A DNA stretch of 64,000 nt from Robbsia sp. KACC 23696 (GTDB taxonomy: Bacteria > Pseudomonadota > Gammaproteobacteria > Burkholderiales > Burkholderiaceae). The notes under the pieces are model-generated. The model was not told the origin of the DNA. It made no database searches and saw only the letters and a program-made list of their open reading frames with translations. Numbering within the stretch: position 1 is the stretch's first letter; each line of letters begins with the position of its first letter. Shown here one piece after another: positions 53,108-62,711 of this stretch. The DNA lies in assembly GCF_039852015.1 (NCBI RefSeq), contig NZ_CP156626.1, positions 3,072,249 through 3,136,248 of the forward strand, in the 5' to 3' direction. The translations under genes and the position numbers were made by a program.

Positions 53108-56068
53108 TTACTGACAGGCTTCGCATTCCTCGAAGCCGTCATCGCCCGGACGCATCATGCAGACCGGACCATCGGCTTCCTCTGCCGCGGCTTGTACCGA
53201 TGCCGGCACCACCGATGCCACCGACGTGGTTGCTGCTGCGGCGGCTGCCGCCGAGACGCCGTTGTCGCCGCTCGGTACCGCGTTCAGCGCACCGTGCGCC
53301 ACCGTCGACTTCTCGACGTGCGTCGCCGCCATCGTGCGCAGGTAATACGTGGTCTTCAAACCACGCAGCCACGCTTTCTTGTACGTCTCGTCCAGCTTCT
53401 TGCCCGACACGCCGGCCATGAAGATGTTCAGCGACTGCGACTGGTCGATCCACTTCTGGCGACGCGATGCCGCTTCGACCAACCACGACGGATCCACTTC
53501 GAAAGCGGTCGCGTAGAGCGCACGCAGGTCCGCCGGAATGCGGTCGATACGCGACAACATGCCGTCGAAGTACTTCAGATCCGCGACCATCACTTCGTCC
53601 CACATGCCGCGCGCTTTCAGATCACGGACCAGGTACTCGTTGACGACGGTGAACTCACCCGACAGGTTCGACTTCACATACAGGTTCTGGAACGTCGGCT
53701 CGATACACGGCGAGACACCGATGATGTTCGAGATCGTCGCGGTCGGGGCGATCGCGATGCAGTTCGAGTTACGCATACCGAACTTGGCGACGCGTTCACG
53801 CAGCGGCGTCCAATCCATCCGGCTCGACATATCGACTTCCAGATAGCCGCCACGTGCTTCGGCCAGCAGCTTCAGCGAGTCTTGCGGCAGGATGCCACGA
53901 TCCCACAGCGAACCCTTATACGTCGAGTAGTGGCCACGCTCTTCCGCCAATTCCGTCGACGCGTAGTAGGCGTAGTAGCAGACCGCTTCCATCGACTCGT
54001 CGGCGAACTCCACCGCCGCGTCCGAGCCGAACGGCGTACGCAATGCATGCAGGCAATCCTGGAAGCCCATCACGCCCATACCCACCGGACGGTGCTTCAT
54101 ATTCGAATTGCGCGCCTTCTCGACGGCGTAGTAATTGATGTCGATGACGTTATCGAGCATCCGCATGGCGACACTGATCGTGCGCTTCAGCTTTTCGTGA
54201 TCGATCTGCATCTTGCCGTCGACTTCGTGCAAGTGCGCGACCAGGTTCACGGAACCCAGATTACAGACGGCGATTTCGTCCGGGCCGGTGTTCAGCGTGA
54301 TCTCGGTGCACAGGTTCGACGAGTGCACGACACCGATGTGCTGTTGCGGCGAACGCACATTGCACGGGTCCTTGAACGTGATCCACGGATGGCCGGTTTC
54401 GAACAGCATGCCCAGCATCTTGCGCCACAGTTGGTTCGCCGGCACCTTCTTGAACAGCTTCATCTGGCCATTGGCCGCCTGCTGTTCATAGGCCACATAG
54501 GCCTTTTCGAATTCGGCGCCGAATTTGTCATGCAGGTCCGGGCACAGCGACGGCGAGAACAAGGTCCACTCGCCGTTCTCCATCACGCGCTTCATGAACA
54601 GATCGGGGACCCAGTTCGCCGTATTCATGTCGTGCGTCCGACGACGATCGTCGCCGGTGTTCTTACGCAGTTCCAGGAATTCCTCGATATCCAGATGCCA
54701 CGTTTCCAGGTAGGCGCATACGGCGCCCTTGCGCTTGCCGCCCTGGTTCACCGCGACAGCCGTATCGTTGACGACCTTCAGAAACGGCACCACGCCTTGC
54801 GACTTGCCGTTCGTGCCCTTGATGTGCGAACCCAGCGCACGCACCGGCGTCCAGTCGTTGCCGAGACCGCCGGCAAACTTCGACAGCAAGGCATTTTCCT
54901 TCAACGCTTCGTAGATCCCTTCCAGATCGTCCGAGACCGTCGTCAGATAGCACGACGACAACTGCGAGCGACGCGTCGCGGAATTGAACAGCGTCGGCGT
55001 CGAGCTCATGAAGTCGAACGTCGACAGGATGTTGTAGAACTCGATCGCCCGCGCTTCGCGGTCGACTTCGTTCAACGACAAGCCCATCGCGACGCGCATA
55101 TAGAATGCCTGCGGCATTTCGATACGCGTGCCTTCGACGTGCAGGAAGTAACGGTCATACAGCGTCTGCAAACCGAGATAGCCGAATTGCAAATCGCGGT
55201 CGGCGTGCAAGGCGGCAGCAAGACGCGGCAGATCGAACGTCAGCAGCTTCTCGTCGAGCAGCTCGGCGTCCACGCCACGCTGAATGAACGTCGGGAAGTA
55301 TTCGGCGTAACGCGTGTGCATCTGTTCCTGCGTCACTTCCCCACCGAGGATCTCGCGGCGGATCGTGTGCAGCAGAATGCGGGCCGTGACCTGGCTGTAT
55401 GCCGGGTCCTGCTCGATCATCGTCCGCGAGGCGAGCACGGCCGAGTCGTAGACCTGGCTCATCGGCACGCCGTCGTACAGATTCTTGATCGTCTCGGCCA
55501 GGATCGGCTTCGCCGACACGGCGCTGCCCAGATTGGCGCAAGCCGAGGCGATCAGCTCATGCAATGCCACCAGATTCAGCGGACCGCGGAAGTCGCCGTC
55601 GACGACATTGATCGTGACTTCGGGATGCACCGGCACCGCGCTCAAACGCTCCTGCGAGCGCTTCTCGCGATACAACACATAGGCACGCGCCGTGTTGTGC
55701 TCGCCGGCACGCATCAGTGCCAGCTCGACCTGATCCTGGATGTCTTCGATGTGGAACGTCCCGCCGTTCGGGCGGCTGCGCAGCAGCGCGCGCACGACGT
55801 TCTCCGTCAGTTGCTCGACCAGCTCGCGCACGCGAGCCGATGCGGCACCCTGCCCGCCATTGACCGCCAGGAAAGCCTTCGTCATGGCGACGGCGACCTT
55901 CGACGGTTCGAACGGCACAACCGAACCGTTACGGCGGATCACCTTGTGGTCCGGGTAGGTCGGTGTTCCGGCACGTGCGACACCCGCCGCACCGCTACCT
56001 GCACCGCCCTGCGCTCCGGGCAACGGCGTCTCGCGTACGGACGTCGTGACGTTCTCGGTCGATTGCAT
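53108..56068 (-). CDS. nrdA: Ribonucleotide reductase class Ia alpha subunit
   Basis: Large catalytic subunit that reduces ribonucleoside diphosphates. The 986-residue protein has a Gly/Ala-rich lead, an ATP-cone activity-control domain at about 35-130 (KVIRRNGSVVPFEPSKVAVAMTKAF), then the catalytic barrel with SSNLCTEITLN, AVCNLGSVNL, NSNCIAIAPTATISNIIG. The C-terminal tail has the thiol pair CEAC. Length is typical of the longer proteobacterial NrdA. I start at ATG 56068, with AGGAG upstream; longer frames enter the regulatory region. It has its own NrdR-like boxes and promoter near 56440. Confidence 0.97.
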   Translation of the reverse strand: MQSTENVTTSVRETPLPGAQGGAGSGAAGVARAGTPTYPDHKVIRRNGSVVPFEPSKVAVAMTKAFLAVNGGQGAASARVRELVEQLTENVVRALLRSRPNGGTFHIEDIQDQVELALMRAGEHNTARAYVLYREKRSQERLSAVPVHPEVTINVVDGDFRGPLNLVALHELIASACANLGSAVSAKPILAETIKNLYDGVPMSQVYDSAVLASRTMIEQDPAYSQVTARILLHTIRREILGGEVTQEQMHTRYAEYFPTFIQRGVDAELLDEKLLTFDLPRLAAALHADRDLQFGYLGLQTLYDRYFLHVEGTRIEMPQAFYMRVAMGLSLNEVDREARAIEFYNILSTFDFMSSTPTLFNSATRRSQLSSCYLTTVSDDLEGIYEALKENALLSKFAGGLGNDWTPVRALGSHIKGTNGKSQGVVPFLKVVNDTAVAVNQGGKRKGAVCAYLETWHLDIEEFLELRKNTGDDRRRTHDMNTANWVPDLFMKRVMENGEWTLFSPSLCPDLHDKFGAEFEKAYVAYEQQAANGQMKLFKKVPANQLWRKMLGMLFETGHPWITFKDPCNVRSPQQHIGVVHSSNLCTEITLNTGPDEIAVCNLGSVNLVAHLHEVDGKMQIDHEKLKRTISVAMRMLDNVIDINYYAVEKARNSNMKHRPVGMGVMGFQDCLHALRTPFGSDAAVEFADESMEAVCYYAYYASTELAEERGHYSTYKGSLWDRGILPQDSLKLLAEARGGYLEVDMSSRMDWTPLRERVAKFGMRNSNCIAIAPTATISNIIGVSPCIEPTFQNLYVKSNLSGEFTVVNEYLVRDLKARGMWDEVMVADLKYFDGMLSRIDRIPADLRALYATAFEVDPSWLVEAASRRQKWIDQSQSLNIFMAGVSGKKLDETYKKAWLRGLKTTYYLRTMAATHVEKSTVAHGALNAVPSGDNGVSAAAAAAATTSVASVVPASVQAAAEEADGPVCMMRPGDDGFEECEACQ

Positions 56069-56401
56069 AAACACATACTCCTGGTCTGGGCAACAATGTG
56101 CCGAAATTGAGATATCCGCTATCGCGCTGCCTGGGCGGACAACCGTTGCTCCATCATGAAACATCGGTAGCCGCCGCATTCGGCGCGCGTCCGGAAATAC
56201 AAAAATGAGATACGAGCCACGCGCCGATCCGGCTCGCGTATCACGACCGGACTCAGGCACACGGCCTGTGGAAAACTGCCTGACTGAGGGTGAAACCTTT
56301 AGAAACAGAAGGGCCTGGCCCGATGGCGGGGCTTGCGCGGCGCGCACCATGAAGTTGCACACCGGTTGTCCGCGAGTTACCCACCACTTATCCCCAGGTC
56401 A

Positions 56402-56417
56402 CTACCAGATGTAGTGG
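56402..56417. promoter_or_regulatory. NrdR-like box 1, nrdA promoter
   Basis: CTACCAGATGTAGTGG matches about 10 of 16 positions of the NrdR consensus, keeping the C-x-A and T-x-G cores. It lies just downstream of the predicted start of transcription. Confidence 0.5.
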
Positions 56418-56432
56418 CAAAACCCTGAATTC

Positions 56433-56448
56433 GCACTAAGTATAGTAG
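56433..56448. promoter_or_regulatory. NrdR-like box 2, nrdA promoter
   Basis: GCACTAAGTATAGTAG keeps the NrdR core positions and overlaps the predicted -10 hexamer. Its centre is 31 bp from box 1, as expected for cooperative NrdR binding. Confidence 0.6.
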
Positions 56449-56467
56449 TTCAAGCGCGCCACCGCAA
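56439..56467 (-). promoter_or_regulatory. Predicted nrdA promoter
   Basis: On the minus strand, TTGCGG (56462-56467), 17 bases, TATACT (56439-56444). The -10 matches 5 of 6 consensus bases. It would give an nrdA leader of about 365 bases. Confidence 0.55.
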
Positions 56468-56654
56468 ACCGTTTTTCTGCCCATTTTTTGGGCGCTGATT
56501 TTGGTTTTTTTTACACGCGGCGGTATTGTTTGTCGTGTAAAGACATGGCGATACAGCGGCATTTTTAGGTGCGCCGCATGCGATGTTGAACGCATCGCAT
56601 GGCCGGCGGGCGGTGCCGGGCCGATAAAGGTCCAGTGTCCGCCCAAGCGCGAGC

Positions 56655-57344
56655 TTATCCCGCGCCGTCGCGCGCCGATTCGGGCACGCCGCGTAGCAAG
56701 ACCGACGACAGATTGGACAGCCGGGCGTAGTGGGACCAGTTGAAATGCGGCCCCGGATCGGTCTTGCGCCCTGGCGCGATGTGCTCGTGACCGGCAATCG
56801 CATCGATCGGATGCCGCGCCGTGACGGCGGCGGTCAGCGCTGCCAGCGACCGATATTGCGCCGCATCGAACGGCGCCGTATCGGTCCCCTCCAATTCGAT
56901 ACCGATCGCGAAATCGTTGCAGCGCTCACGGCCTTCGAACGCCGACACCCCGGCATGCCACGCCCGCTCGCAGGTGGACACGAACTGCGTGATCGCCCCG
57001 TCGCGCGCCACCAGAAAATGCGACGACACGCGCAGATTGGCCAGCGCCGCGTAGCAAACCTCCGCGCTGCAGTCGAGCGTGTTGTTGAAGAAGGCTTGAA
57101 CGTCGCCGGTGCCGAAGCGACCAGGCGGCAAACTGATGTTATGGATGACGAGCAGGCTGGGTTCCGTGCCGCGGGCCCGAACGTCGGCGTTCGGCGAGCG
57201 CTGATGCACGACCGTTCCTTCGCCCTCGGCGACATGGCACACCTGTCCGCCCTTCAGACCGGACGCGACGCTCGCCGATTCCTCGACCGGCCATACCCAG
57301 CCGTTGGCGTCGAGGATCAGGTTGCGCGACTCATTGATCGGCAT
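56655..57344 (-). CDS. ampD: 1,6-anhydro-N-acetylmuramyl-L-alanine amidase AmpD
   Basis: A cytoplasmic zinc amidase that splits the peptide from anhydro-muropeptides in cell-wall recycling. About 229 residues with the N-acetylmuramoyl-L-alanine amidase 2 fold: the first zinc His in LLVIHNISLPPG, then VSSHFLVARDGAITQFV, AWHAG, NDFAIGIELEGT, and the C-terminal IAGHEHIAPGRKTDPGPHFNW with the second His and Asp. The start at 57344 is chosen because GGAAAG precedes it; ATG 57374, 13 bp after the upstream gene's stop, is the alternative. Confidence 0.92.
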   Translation of the reverse strand: MPINESRNLILDANGWVWPVEESASVASGLKGGQVCHVAEGEGTVVHQRSPNADVRARGTEPSLLVIHNISLPPGRFGTGDVQAFFNNTLDCSAEVCYAALANLRVSSHFLVARDGAITQFVSTCERAWHAGVSAFEGRERCNDFAIGIELEGTDTAPFDAAQYRSLAALTAAVTARHPIDAIAGHEHIAPGRKTDPGPHFNWSHYARLSNLSSVLLRGVPESARDGAG

Positions 57345-57387
57345 CGAACTTTCCACAAAGACGGCGTTGTCCATGCGGACGGCCGCG

Positions 57388-57705
57388 CTACGCCGCAGGC
57401 GCGCGTTCACCGTCCGCATAGCGACGCGCATGATCGTCGTTGCAGAAATATAGACGGAACATCGGCACCGCAGTGCTGCGGGGCGAATACGCACCGCAGC
57501 ATGCGCAATGCACCATCGGCTCCGTCAAGGCGGGTGCCGCGCCTGCCCCACCCGCCGAACGTGCGGCTCCGCCGCGGGCCATGCCGGCACCGGACATCGC
57601 GCCATTTTGCGCTTCCACGATCTGCCGCAACAGGGCCGCCTTCGCGCGACGCCAAAACCACCAGGCCGCACCGAACAGCACGATCCAGAACACGATACGA
57701 GACAT
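57388..57705 (-). CDS. Small membrane protein with Cys-rich tail (PP0621-like)
   Basis: A 105-residue protein with one N-terminal membrane helix (MSRIVFWIVLFGAAWWFWRR), a helical Ala/Gly linker and a C-terminal segment MVHCACCGAYSPRS and YFCNDDHARRY. The Cys residues suggest a small zinc-binding knuckle. The family (PP0621-like) has no assigned function. Its start overlaps the stop of the cytochrome c assembly gene (TGATG), and ampD follows directly, so the three form an operon. Confidence 0.82.
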   Translation of the reverse strand: MSRIVFWIVLFGAAWWFWRRAKAALLRQIVEAQNGAMSGAGMARGGAARSAGGAGAAPALTEPMVHCACCGAYSPRSTAVPMFRLYFCNDDHARRYADGERAPAA

Positions 57706-58718
57706 CAAACCACCTGCCGGTGCAACAGCACCTCCAAGACGAAGCGGCTGCCCACATACGCGAGCAGCAACGCCACGAACGACGCCAGCACCCACCGCAA
57801 GGCGGTGCGCCCACGCCAACCATAAAAATGGCGCCCCGCCACCAGGCCGCCAAACATTAGCCAGGACAGGACCGCGAACACGGTCTTGTGATCGAGACTG
57901 AAGGCACGATCGAGCAGTTGCTCCGAGAACAAAGCACCGGACAGCAGCGTCAATGTCAGCAGCGCAAATCCGGCGGAGATCATGCGGAACAACAGCTTTT
58001 CCATCGTCAGCAGCGGCGGCAGCGCGTCCACCCAACTACGGAACCAGCTCGCCGACGCGGAAACCGGCTCCGGTGTCGCATCGCCGCCCGGCGCCGACCG
58101 CGTGCGCGGATAGGCGGCTCCCACGGCGGCACCGGTGGCACGGCTGCGTCGCGCCGCGTGCAGTCGACGCTCGACGAAGAGCATCAGCACCGCATGCAGC
58201 GCGGCAATCGTCAACAGCCCGTAGGCGACATTGGCGATCAGGAAGTGCACTTTGAACAGCGGATCGGCGGCATAGTCGAGCACCCGCACGCCGGTGAAAG
58301 GCAGCGGCAGCAGCGAGGCCAGCGCCGCCAGCGGCAAGACCAGTACGCCGAGCCCCTCGAGCGGGAAAAACCAACTTTCGATCATATAGATGCCGGCACC
58401 CAGCCAGAGCATCGACGACAGCGACAAGGCGAAACCGAAGTACATACCGTTCGCGGGAAAGATCGTCATGTGCAGCAGCGTGCCATGCGCGAGCAGCGCG
58501 ACGAGCAGCGCCAGACGCCCCGGCAACGGCATCATGCCGTTGCGCGCGGCAGCCGCCGACGTCCCGCTGGCGCCGGCTCCCTGCATCAGGGGCGTGACGA
58601 ATCCACCGGCCGACTCGAGGTCGGTCCGGAGCCCGGGCTGTTGTCGGAAAGCACGCCAAGCGGCAATCGACAAGCCGCCATAGAGAAGCGCGGTCACCGC
58701 GTACAGTACAATGATCAT
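57705..58718 (-). CDS. Inner-membrane cytochrome c assembly protein (CcsA/YpjD-like)
   Basis: A 337-residue polytopic membrane protein with about eight helices. It has the cytochrome c assembly domain pattern: SSMLWLGAGIYMIESWFFPLEGLGVL, FKVHFLIANVAYGLLTIAALHAVL with a conserved His, and a final HKTVFAVLSWLMFGGLVAGRHFYGWRGR with His pairs likely to bind heme. Small soluble insert near 185-225 is Ala/Pro-rich. It sits divergent from ffh, as YpjD does in many proteobacteria. Exact role is unproven. Confidence 0.88.
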   Translation of the reverse strand: MIIVLYAVTALLYGGLSIAAWRAFRQQPGLRTDLESAGGFVTPLMQGAGASGTSAAAARNGMMPLPGRLALLVALLAHGTLLHMTIFPANGMYFGFALSLSSMLWLGAGIYMIESWFFPLEGLGVLVLPLAALASLLPLPFTGVRVLDYAADPLFKVHFLIANVAYGLLTIAALHAVLMLFVERRLHAARRSRATGAAVGAAYPRTRSAPGGDATPEPVSASASWFRSWVDALPPLLTMEKLLFRMISAGFALLTLTLLSGALFSEQLLDRAFSLDHKTVFAVLSWLMFGGLVAGRHFYGWRGRTALRWVLASFVALLLAYVGSRFVLEVLLHRQVV

Positions 58719-58783
58719 GATCGGAGTTTACACTACGGCCGCCCCGCTGCGCGGTGCGCCGACACCAGACTTTCCAGCCAGAC

Positions 58784-60151
58784 ATGCTCGACAATCTCAC
58801 TCAACGAATGGCCCGCGTCGTCAAGACGCTGCGCGGCGAAGCCCGGCTTACCGAAGCCAACACGCAGGAAATGCTGCGTGAGGTCCGCCTCGCGCTGCTG
58901 GAAGCCGACGTCGCGCTACCCGTCGTCCGGGAATTTATCGCAAAGGTCAAAGAAAAGGCACTCGGCGAGGAAGTCATCGCCAGCCTGTCGCCGGGCCAGG
59001 CACTGGTCGGCGTCGTCCAACGGGAACTGGTCGCCGTCATCGGCGGCGACTACTCGGGCAAGGCCGCCGAACTGAACCTCGCCGTGACGCCGCCGGCGGT
59101 CATCCTGATGGCCGGCCTGCAGGGCGCCGGCAAGACGACCACCGTCGGTAAGCTCGCCAAGATGCTGCGCGAGAAGCACAAGAAAAAAGTGCTGACGGTT
59201 TCGGCCGACGTGTATCGTCCGGCCGCCATCGCGCAGTTGAAGACGGTCACCGAGCAAGTAGGCGCGGATTGCTTCCCCTCCACCGCCGATCAGAAGCCGG
59301 TGGATATCGCGAGAGCGGCGCTGGACTGGGCGCGCCGCCACTATCATGACGTGCTGATCGTCGATACGGCCGGTCGTCTCGGCATCGACGAAGCGATGAT
59401 GCAGGAAATTCAGGCGCTGCATCAGGTCCTGAATCCGGCCGAAACCTTGTTCGTCGTCGACGCGATGCTCGGGCAGGATGCCGTCAATACCGCGAAGGCC
59501 TTCAGTGACGCGCTGCCGTTGACCGGCGTCGTCCTGACCAAGCTCGACGGCGATTCGCGCGGTGGCGCGGCGCTGTCGGTGCGTCATATCACCGGCAAGC
59601 CGATCAAATTCGTCGGCGTCGCGGAAAAGCTCGATGGTCTGGAGGTATTCCATCCGGACCGGATGGCCAGCCGGATCCTGGGCATGGGCGACATCCTCGC
59701 CCTGGTCGAGGGCGCGCAGCGCGGCGTGGACATCCAGGCGGCACAGAAACTCGCCGACAAGGTCAAGAAAGGCGGCGATTTCGACCTGAACGACTTCCGC
59801 GCACAGTTGTCGCAGATGAAGACGATGGGCGGCTTGTCATCGCTGCTCGACAAATTGCCCGCACAGTTCCAGCAAGCGGCCGGTCAGGCCGACATGGGCC
59901 AGGCCGAAAAGCAGATGCGCCGCATGGAGGGCATCATCAACTCGATGACGCCGCAGGAACGGTCCAAGCCCGAACTGATCAAGGCCAGCCGCAAGCGACG
60001 TATCGCGATCGGCGCCGGCGTGCAGGTGCAGGAAGTCAACCGGATGCTGGCCCAGTACGACCAGATGCGCGGGATGATGAAAAAATTGAAGGGTGGCAAT
60101 ATGGCAAAGATGATGCGCGGTATGCGCGGCATGATGCCAGGCATGCGTTGA
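58784..60151 (+). CDS. ffh: Signal recognition particle protein Ffh
   Basis: GTPase that with 4.5S RNA targets membrane proteins to SecYEG. The 455-residue chain has an N domain (MLDNLTQRMARVVKTLRGEARLTE), the G domain with P-loop GLQGAGKTT (111-119), VDTAGRLGIDE and TKLDGDSRGGAALS, and a Met-rich M domain (about 300-455) ending in RGMMPGMR. Length is normal. Start at 58784 matches the family. Divergent from the ccsA-like gene across 65 bp. Confidence 0.98.
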   Translation: MLDNLTQRMARVVKTLRGEARLTEANTQEMLREVRLALLEADVALPVVREFIAKVKEKALGEEVIASLSPGQALVGVVQRELVAVIGGDYSGKAAELNLAVTPPAVILMAGLQGAGKTTTVGKLAKMLREKHKKKVLTVSADVYRPAAIAQLKTVTEQVGADCFPSTADQKPVDIARAALDWARRHYHDVLIVDTAGRLGIDEAMMQEIQALHQVLNPAETLFVVDAMLGQDAVNTAKAFSDALPLTGVVLTKLDGDSRGGAALSVRHITGKPIKFVGVAEKLDGLEVFHPDRMASRILGMGDILALVEGAQRGVDIQAAQKLADKVKKGGDFDLNDFRAQLSQMKTMGGLSSLLDKLPAQFQQAAGQADMGQAEKQMRRMEGIINSMTPQERSKPELIKASRKRRIAIGAGVQVQEVNRMLAQYDQMRGMMKKLKGGNMAKMMRGMRGMMPGMR

Positions 60152-60232
60152 TGCCACCGAAGCCCCGCCGCGCCATGCCGATGCAGACCACGGCGTGAAC
60201 GCCAACCCATTCCAGACCGCAGGATAGCCGCA

Positions 60233-60781
60233 ATGAATCGCGAAGAAGCGCTGAAGATACTGCACGAATCGGACGAAATCGTCCCGGCAGAGGCCGTCAA
60301 CGCCGCCATCGACCGGATGGCGGAGTCGGTTCGCGCTGCGGTGGGCAACGACTTTCCGCTCTTGCTGTCGGTGATGGGCGGCGCCGCCGTCTTCACCGGC
60401 ATGCTGCTGCCGAAACTCGATTTCCCACTCGAATTCGACTACATCCACCTGACGCGCTATCGCAATGCCACCGAAGGCGGCGAGATGCAATGGCGGGTGT
60501 CGCCAGCCGAATCCGTCAAGGATCGGGTCGTGCTGGTACTGGACGATATTCTCGACGAAGGCGAGACGATGGCGGCGATCCGCGACCGCATCGTCGCGAT
60601 GGGCGCGAAGCGCTTCCTCAGCGTCGTGCTCTGCGAGAAGACGCTGACAAAGCCGAAACCGTTGAAACCGGATTTCTGCGGCTTCGAAGTGCCGGACCGT
60701 TATGTCTTCGGCTGCGGCATGGATGCGAAGGGCTATTGGCGCAATCTGCCCGCCATCCGCGCCATGGGCAACGCCGCCTGA
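60233..60781 (+). CDS. hpt: Hypoxanthine-guanine phosphoribosyltransferase
   Basis: Salvages hypoxanthine and guanine with PRPP. The 182-residue type I phosphoribosyltransferase has the PRPP-binding motif VLVLDDILDEGET (100-112), the acidic LEFDYIHLTRYR block, and CEKTLTKPKPLKPDFCGFEVPDRYVFGCGMD near the C-terminus. The last block is typical of betaproteobacterial Hpt. It starts 81 bp after ffh and converges with proS. Confidence 0.92.
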   Translation: MNREEALKILHESDEIVPAEAVNAAIDRMAESVRAAVGNDFPLLLSVMGGAAVFTGMLLPKLDFPLEFDYIHLTRYRNATEGGEMQWRVSPAESVKDRVVLVLDDILDEGETMAAIRDRIVAMGAKRFLSVVLCEKTLTKPKPLKPDFCGFEVPDRYVFGCGMDAKGYWRNLPAIRAMGNAA

Positions 60782-60803
60782 GCGGCGCGCCCGATTTGCC
60801 CGA

Positions 60804-62573
60804 TTACCGTGCCGTCAGCGCCTGCTTGACCTTTTCGATCGTGATGATGGCGGCGCCTTCGACCGGCACCAGCGTCGCCTGCGCATCGCGACGACCCTGA
60901 TACTCGATCTTCCCTTCCTTCAGGCCGCGCTCGCCGATCACGAGCCGATGCGGCACGCCAATCAGCTCCCAGTCGGCAAACATCACACCCGGACGCTCGC
61001 CGCGATCGTCCAGGATCACGTCGATGCCGGCAGCGCGCAAGGTATCGTACAGGCGGTCCGCCTCGGACTTGACGAGCTCGCTCCGGTCATAGCCCATCGG
61101 GCATAGCACGACTTCGAACGGGGCAATCGATTCCGGCCAGATGATGCCGCGCGCATCGTAGTTCTGCTCGATGGCGGCGCCCAGGATCCGCGTGATGCCG
61201 ATCCCATAGCAGCCCATCTGCATCGGCTGCGGCTTGCCGTCCTCGCCGAGGCACGTCGCCTGCAGCTTCTCGGAATAATTCGTTCCGAGCTGGAACACGT
61301 GGCCGACTTCGATGCCGCGGCACAGGGCGATCTCGCCCTTGCCGTCAGGCGACGGATCACCGGGCAGCACATTGCGCAGATCGGCGATCTGCGCGGCTTC
61401 CGGTTCCGGCAGATCGCGGCCCCAGTTCACGCCGGTGAAGTGATAGTCCACCGCGTTCGCGCCGCAGACGAAATCGTGCATCGCCGCGACGGTCCGATCG
61501 ACGAACAACGTGAACGGCTTTTGCGCCTGGATCGGGCCCAGATAGCCGGGCGGCGTGCCGAAGGTCTCAACGATCTCGGCTTCGGTCGCCATCCGGGCAT
61601 TCGACATTCCGGGAAGCTTCGAGACCTTGATCTCGTTCATTTCATGATCGCCGCGCAGCAGCAACATATAGACGGTTGCCGGCTTGCCGCTCGGCTTGCC
61701 CTGCTCGTCGAGCGCGTCCACCGCCATCACGATCGACTTCAGCGTGCGCTGCAGCGGAATGCCCAATTGCTCGGCGACAGCCTCGCACTTGGCGCGCCCC
61801 GGCGTGTGCGTCTTTTCGAAAGCCTGGCTGGCGGGTTCACGAGGCTGCGTCGGGGCCACGGCCTCGGCCGCCTCGATATTCGCCGCGTACTCCGACGTCG
61901 GGCAATAGGCGATCGCATCCTCGCCGGTATCGGCGATGACGTGAAATTCGTGCGAGCCGGTGCCGCCGATCGAGCCATTGTCGGCGACCACCGCACGGAA
62001 CGTCAGACCGAGGCGATTGAAGATGCGCACATAGGCGTCGAACATCTTCTGATACGACACTTTCATGCCCGCCACGTCCTTGTCGAACGAGTACGCGTCC
62101 TTCATGATGAATTCGCGCCCGCGCATCACGCCGAAGCGCGGGCGGATCTCGTCACGGAACTTGGTCTGGATCTGGTAGAAATTGACCGGCAGTTGGCGAT
62201 AGCTGCGGATGTCGCGACGCGCGACATCGGTGATCACTTCCTCATGCGTCGGGCCGACGACGAAATCGCGGCCATGGCGATCCTTCAGGCGCAACAATTC
62301 GGGACCGTACTTTTCCCAGCGGCCCGACTCTTGCCAAAGCTCCGCCGGTTGGATCGCCGGCAGCAAGACTTCCAGCCCGCCTGCCGCGTCCATCTCCTCG
62401 CGCACGATTTTCTCGACCTTGCGGATCGAACGCAGACCGATCGGCAAATAGTCGTAGATACCGCCGGCCACGCGCCGGATCATGCCGGCACGCAGCATCA
62501 ATTGATGGCTGACGATCTCGGCGTCCGAGGGCGCTTCCTTCAGCGTGCCGATGAAAAATCGCGATGCTTTCAT
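60804..62573 (-). CDS. proS: Prolyl-tRNA synthetase
   Basis: A class II synthetase of the bacterial type, 589 residues. It has the motif segments [24 protein letters not shown], the motif 2 region [25 protein letters not shown], and motif 3 in [17 protein letters not shown]. Between them (about 230-390) lies the YbaK/INS editing domain that clears mischarged alanine. It ends with the anticodon-binding domain ([21 protein letters not shown]). Length is normal. Divergent from rppH across 138 bp. Confidence 0.97.
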   Translation of the reverse strand: MKASRFFIGTLKEAPSDAEIVSHQLMLRAGMIRRVAGGIYDYLPIGLRSIRKVEKIVREEMDAAGGLEVLLPAIQPAELWQESGRWEKYGPELLRLKDRHGRDFVVGPTHEEVITDVARRDIRSYRQLPVNFYQIQTKFRDEIRPRFGVMRGREFIMKDAYSFDKDVAGMKVSYQKMFDAYVRIFNRLGLTFRAVVADNGSIGGTGSHEFHVIADTGEDAIAYCPTSEYAANIEAAEAVAPTQPREPASQAFEKTHTPGRAKCEAVAEQLGIPLQRTLKSIVMAVDALDEQGKPSGKPATVYMLLLRGDHEMNEIKVSKLPGMSNARMATEAEIVETFGTPPGYLGPIQAQKPFTLFVDRTVAAMHDFVCGANAVDYHFTGVNWGRDLPEPEAAQIADLRNVLPGDPSPDGKGEIALCRGIEVGHVFQLGTNYSEKLQATCLGEDGKPQPMQMGCYGIGITRILGAAIEQNYDARGIIWPESIAPFEVVLCPMGYDRSELVKSEADRLYDTLRAAGIDVILDDRGERPGVMFADWELIGVPHRLVIGERGLKEGKIEYQGRRDAQATLVPVEGAAIITIEKVKQALTAR

Positions 62574-62711
62574 GCAGTAGGGTTCCGAATTAAAGTGCGC
62601 CGAAAACGACCTTCGGAAGCGCCGCGGAGGCGTCCGGACCGTCCCGGGGTGTCAAGCGCACACATATCTGTTTATAATCAAAGCAATTTTAAAGGATTCG
62701 AAGGTGGTTGT

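Larger units (their letters stand above)
56069..56654. other. nrdA upstream region
   Basis: 586 bp with no gene. It holds the nrdA promoter and NrdR-like boxes. It also has one exact DnaA-box match, TTTTCCACA on the minus strand (56267-56275), and a one-mismatch TTATCCCCA on the plus strand (56388-56396). The E. coli nrdAB promoter is known to respond to NrdR and DnaA, so this content makes sense, though the DnaA sites are weakly supported. Confidence 0.5.

Noticed and set aside
53192-56110. 972-codon plus-strand frame opposite nrdA
   Set aside because: His/Arg-rich shadow of nrdA, same reason.
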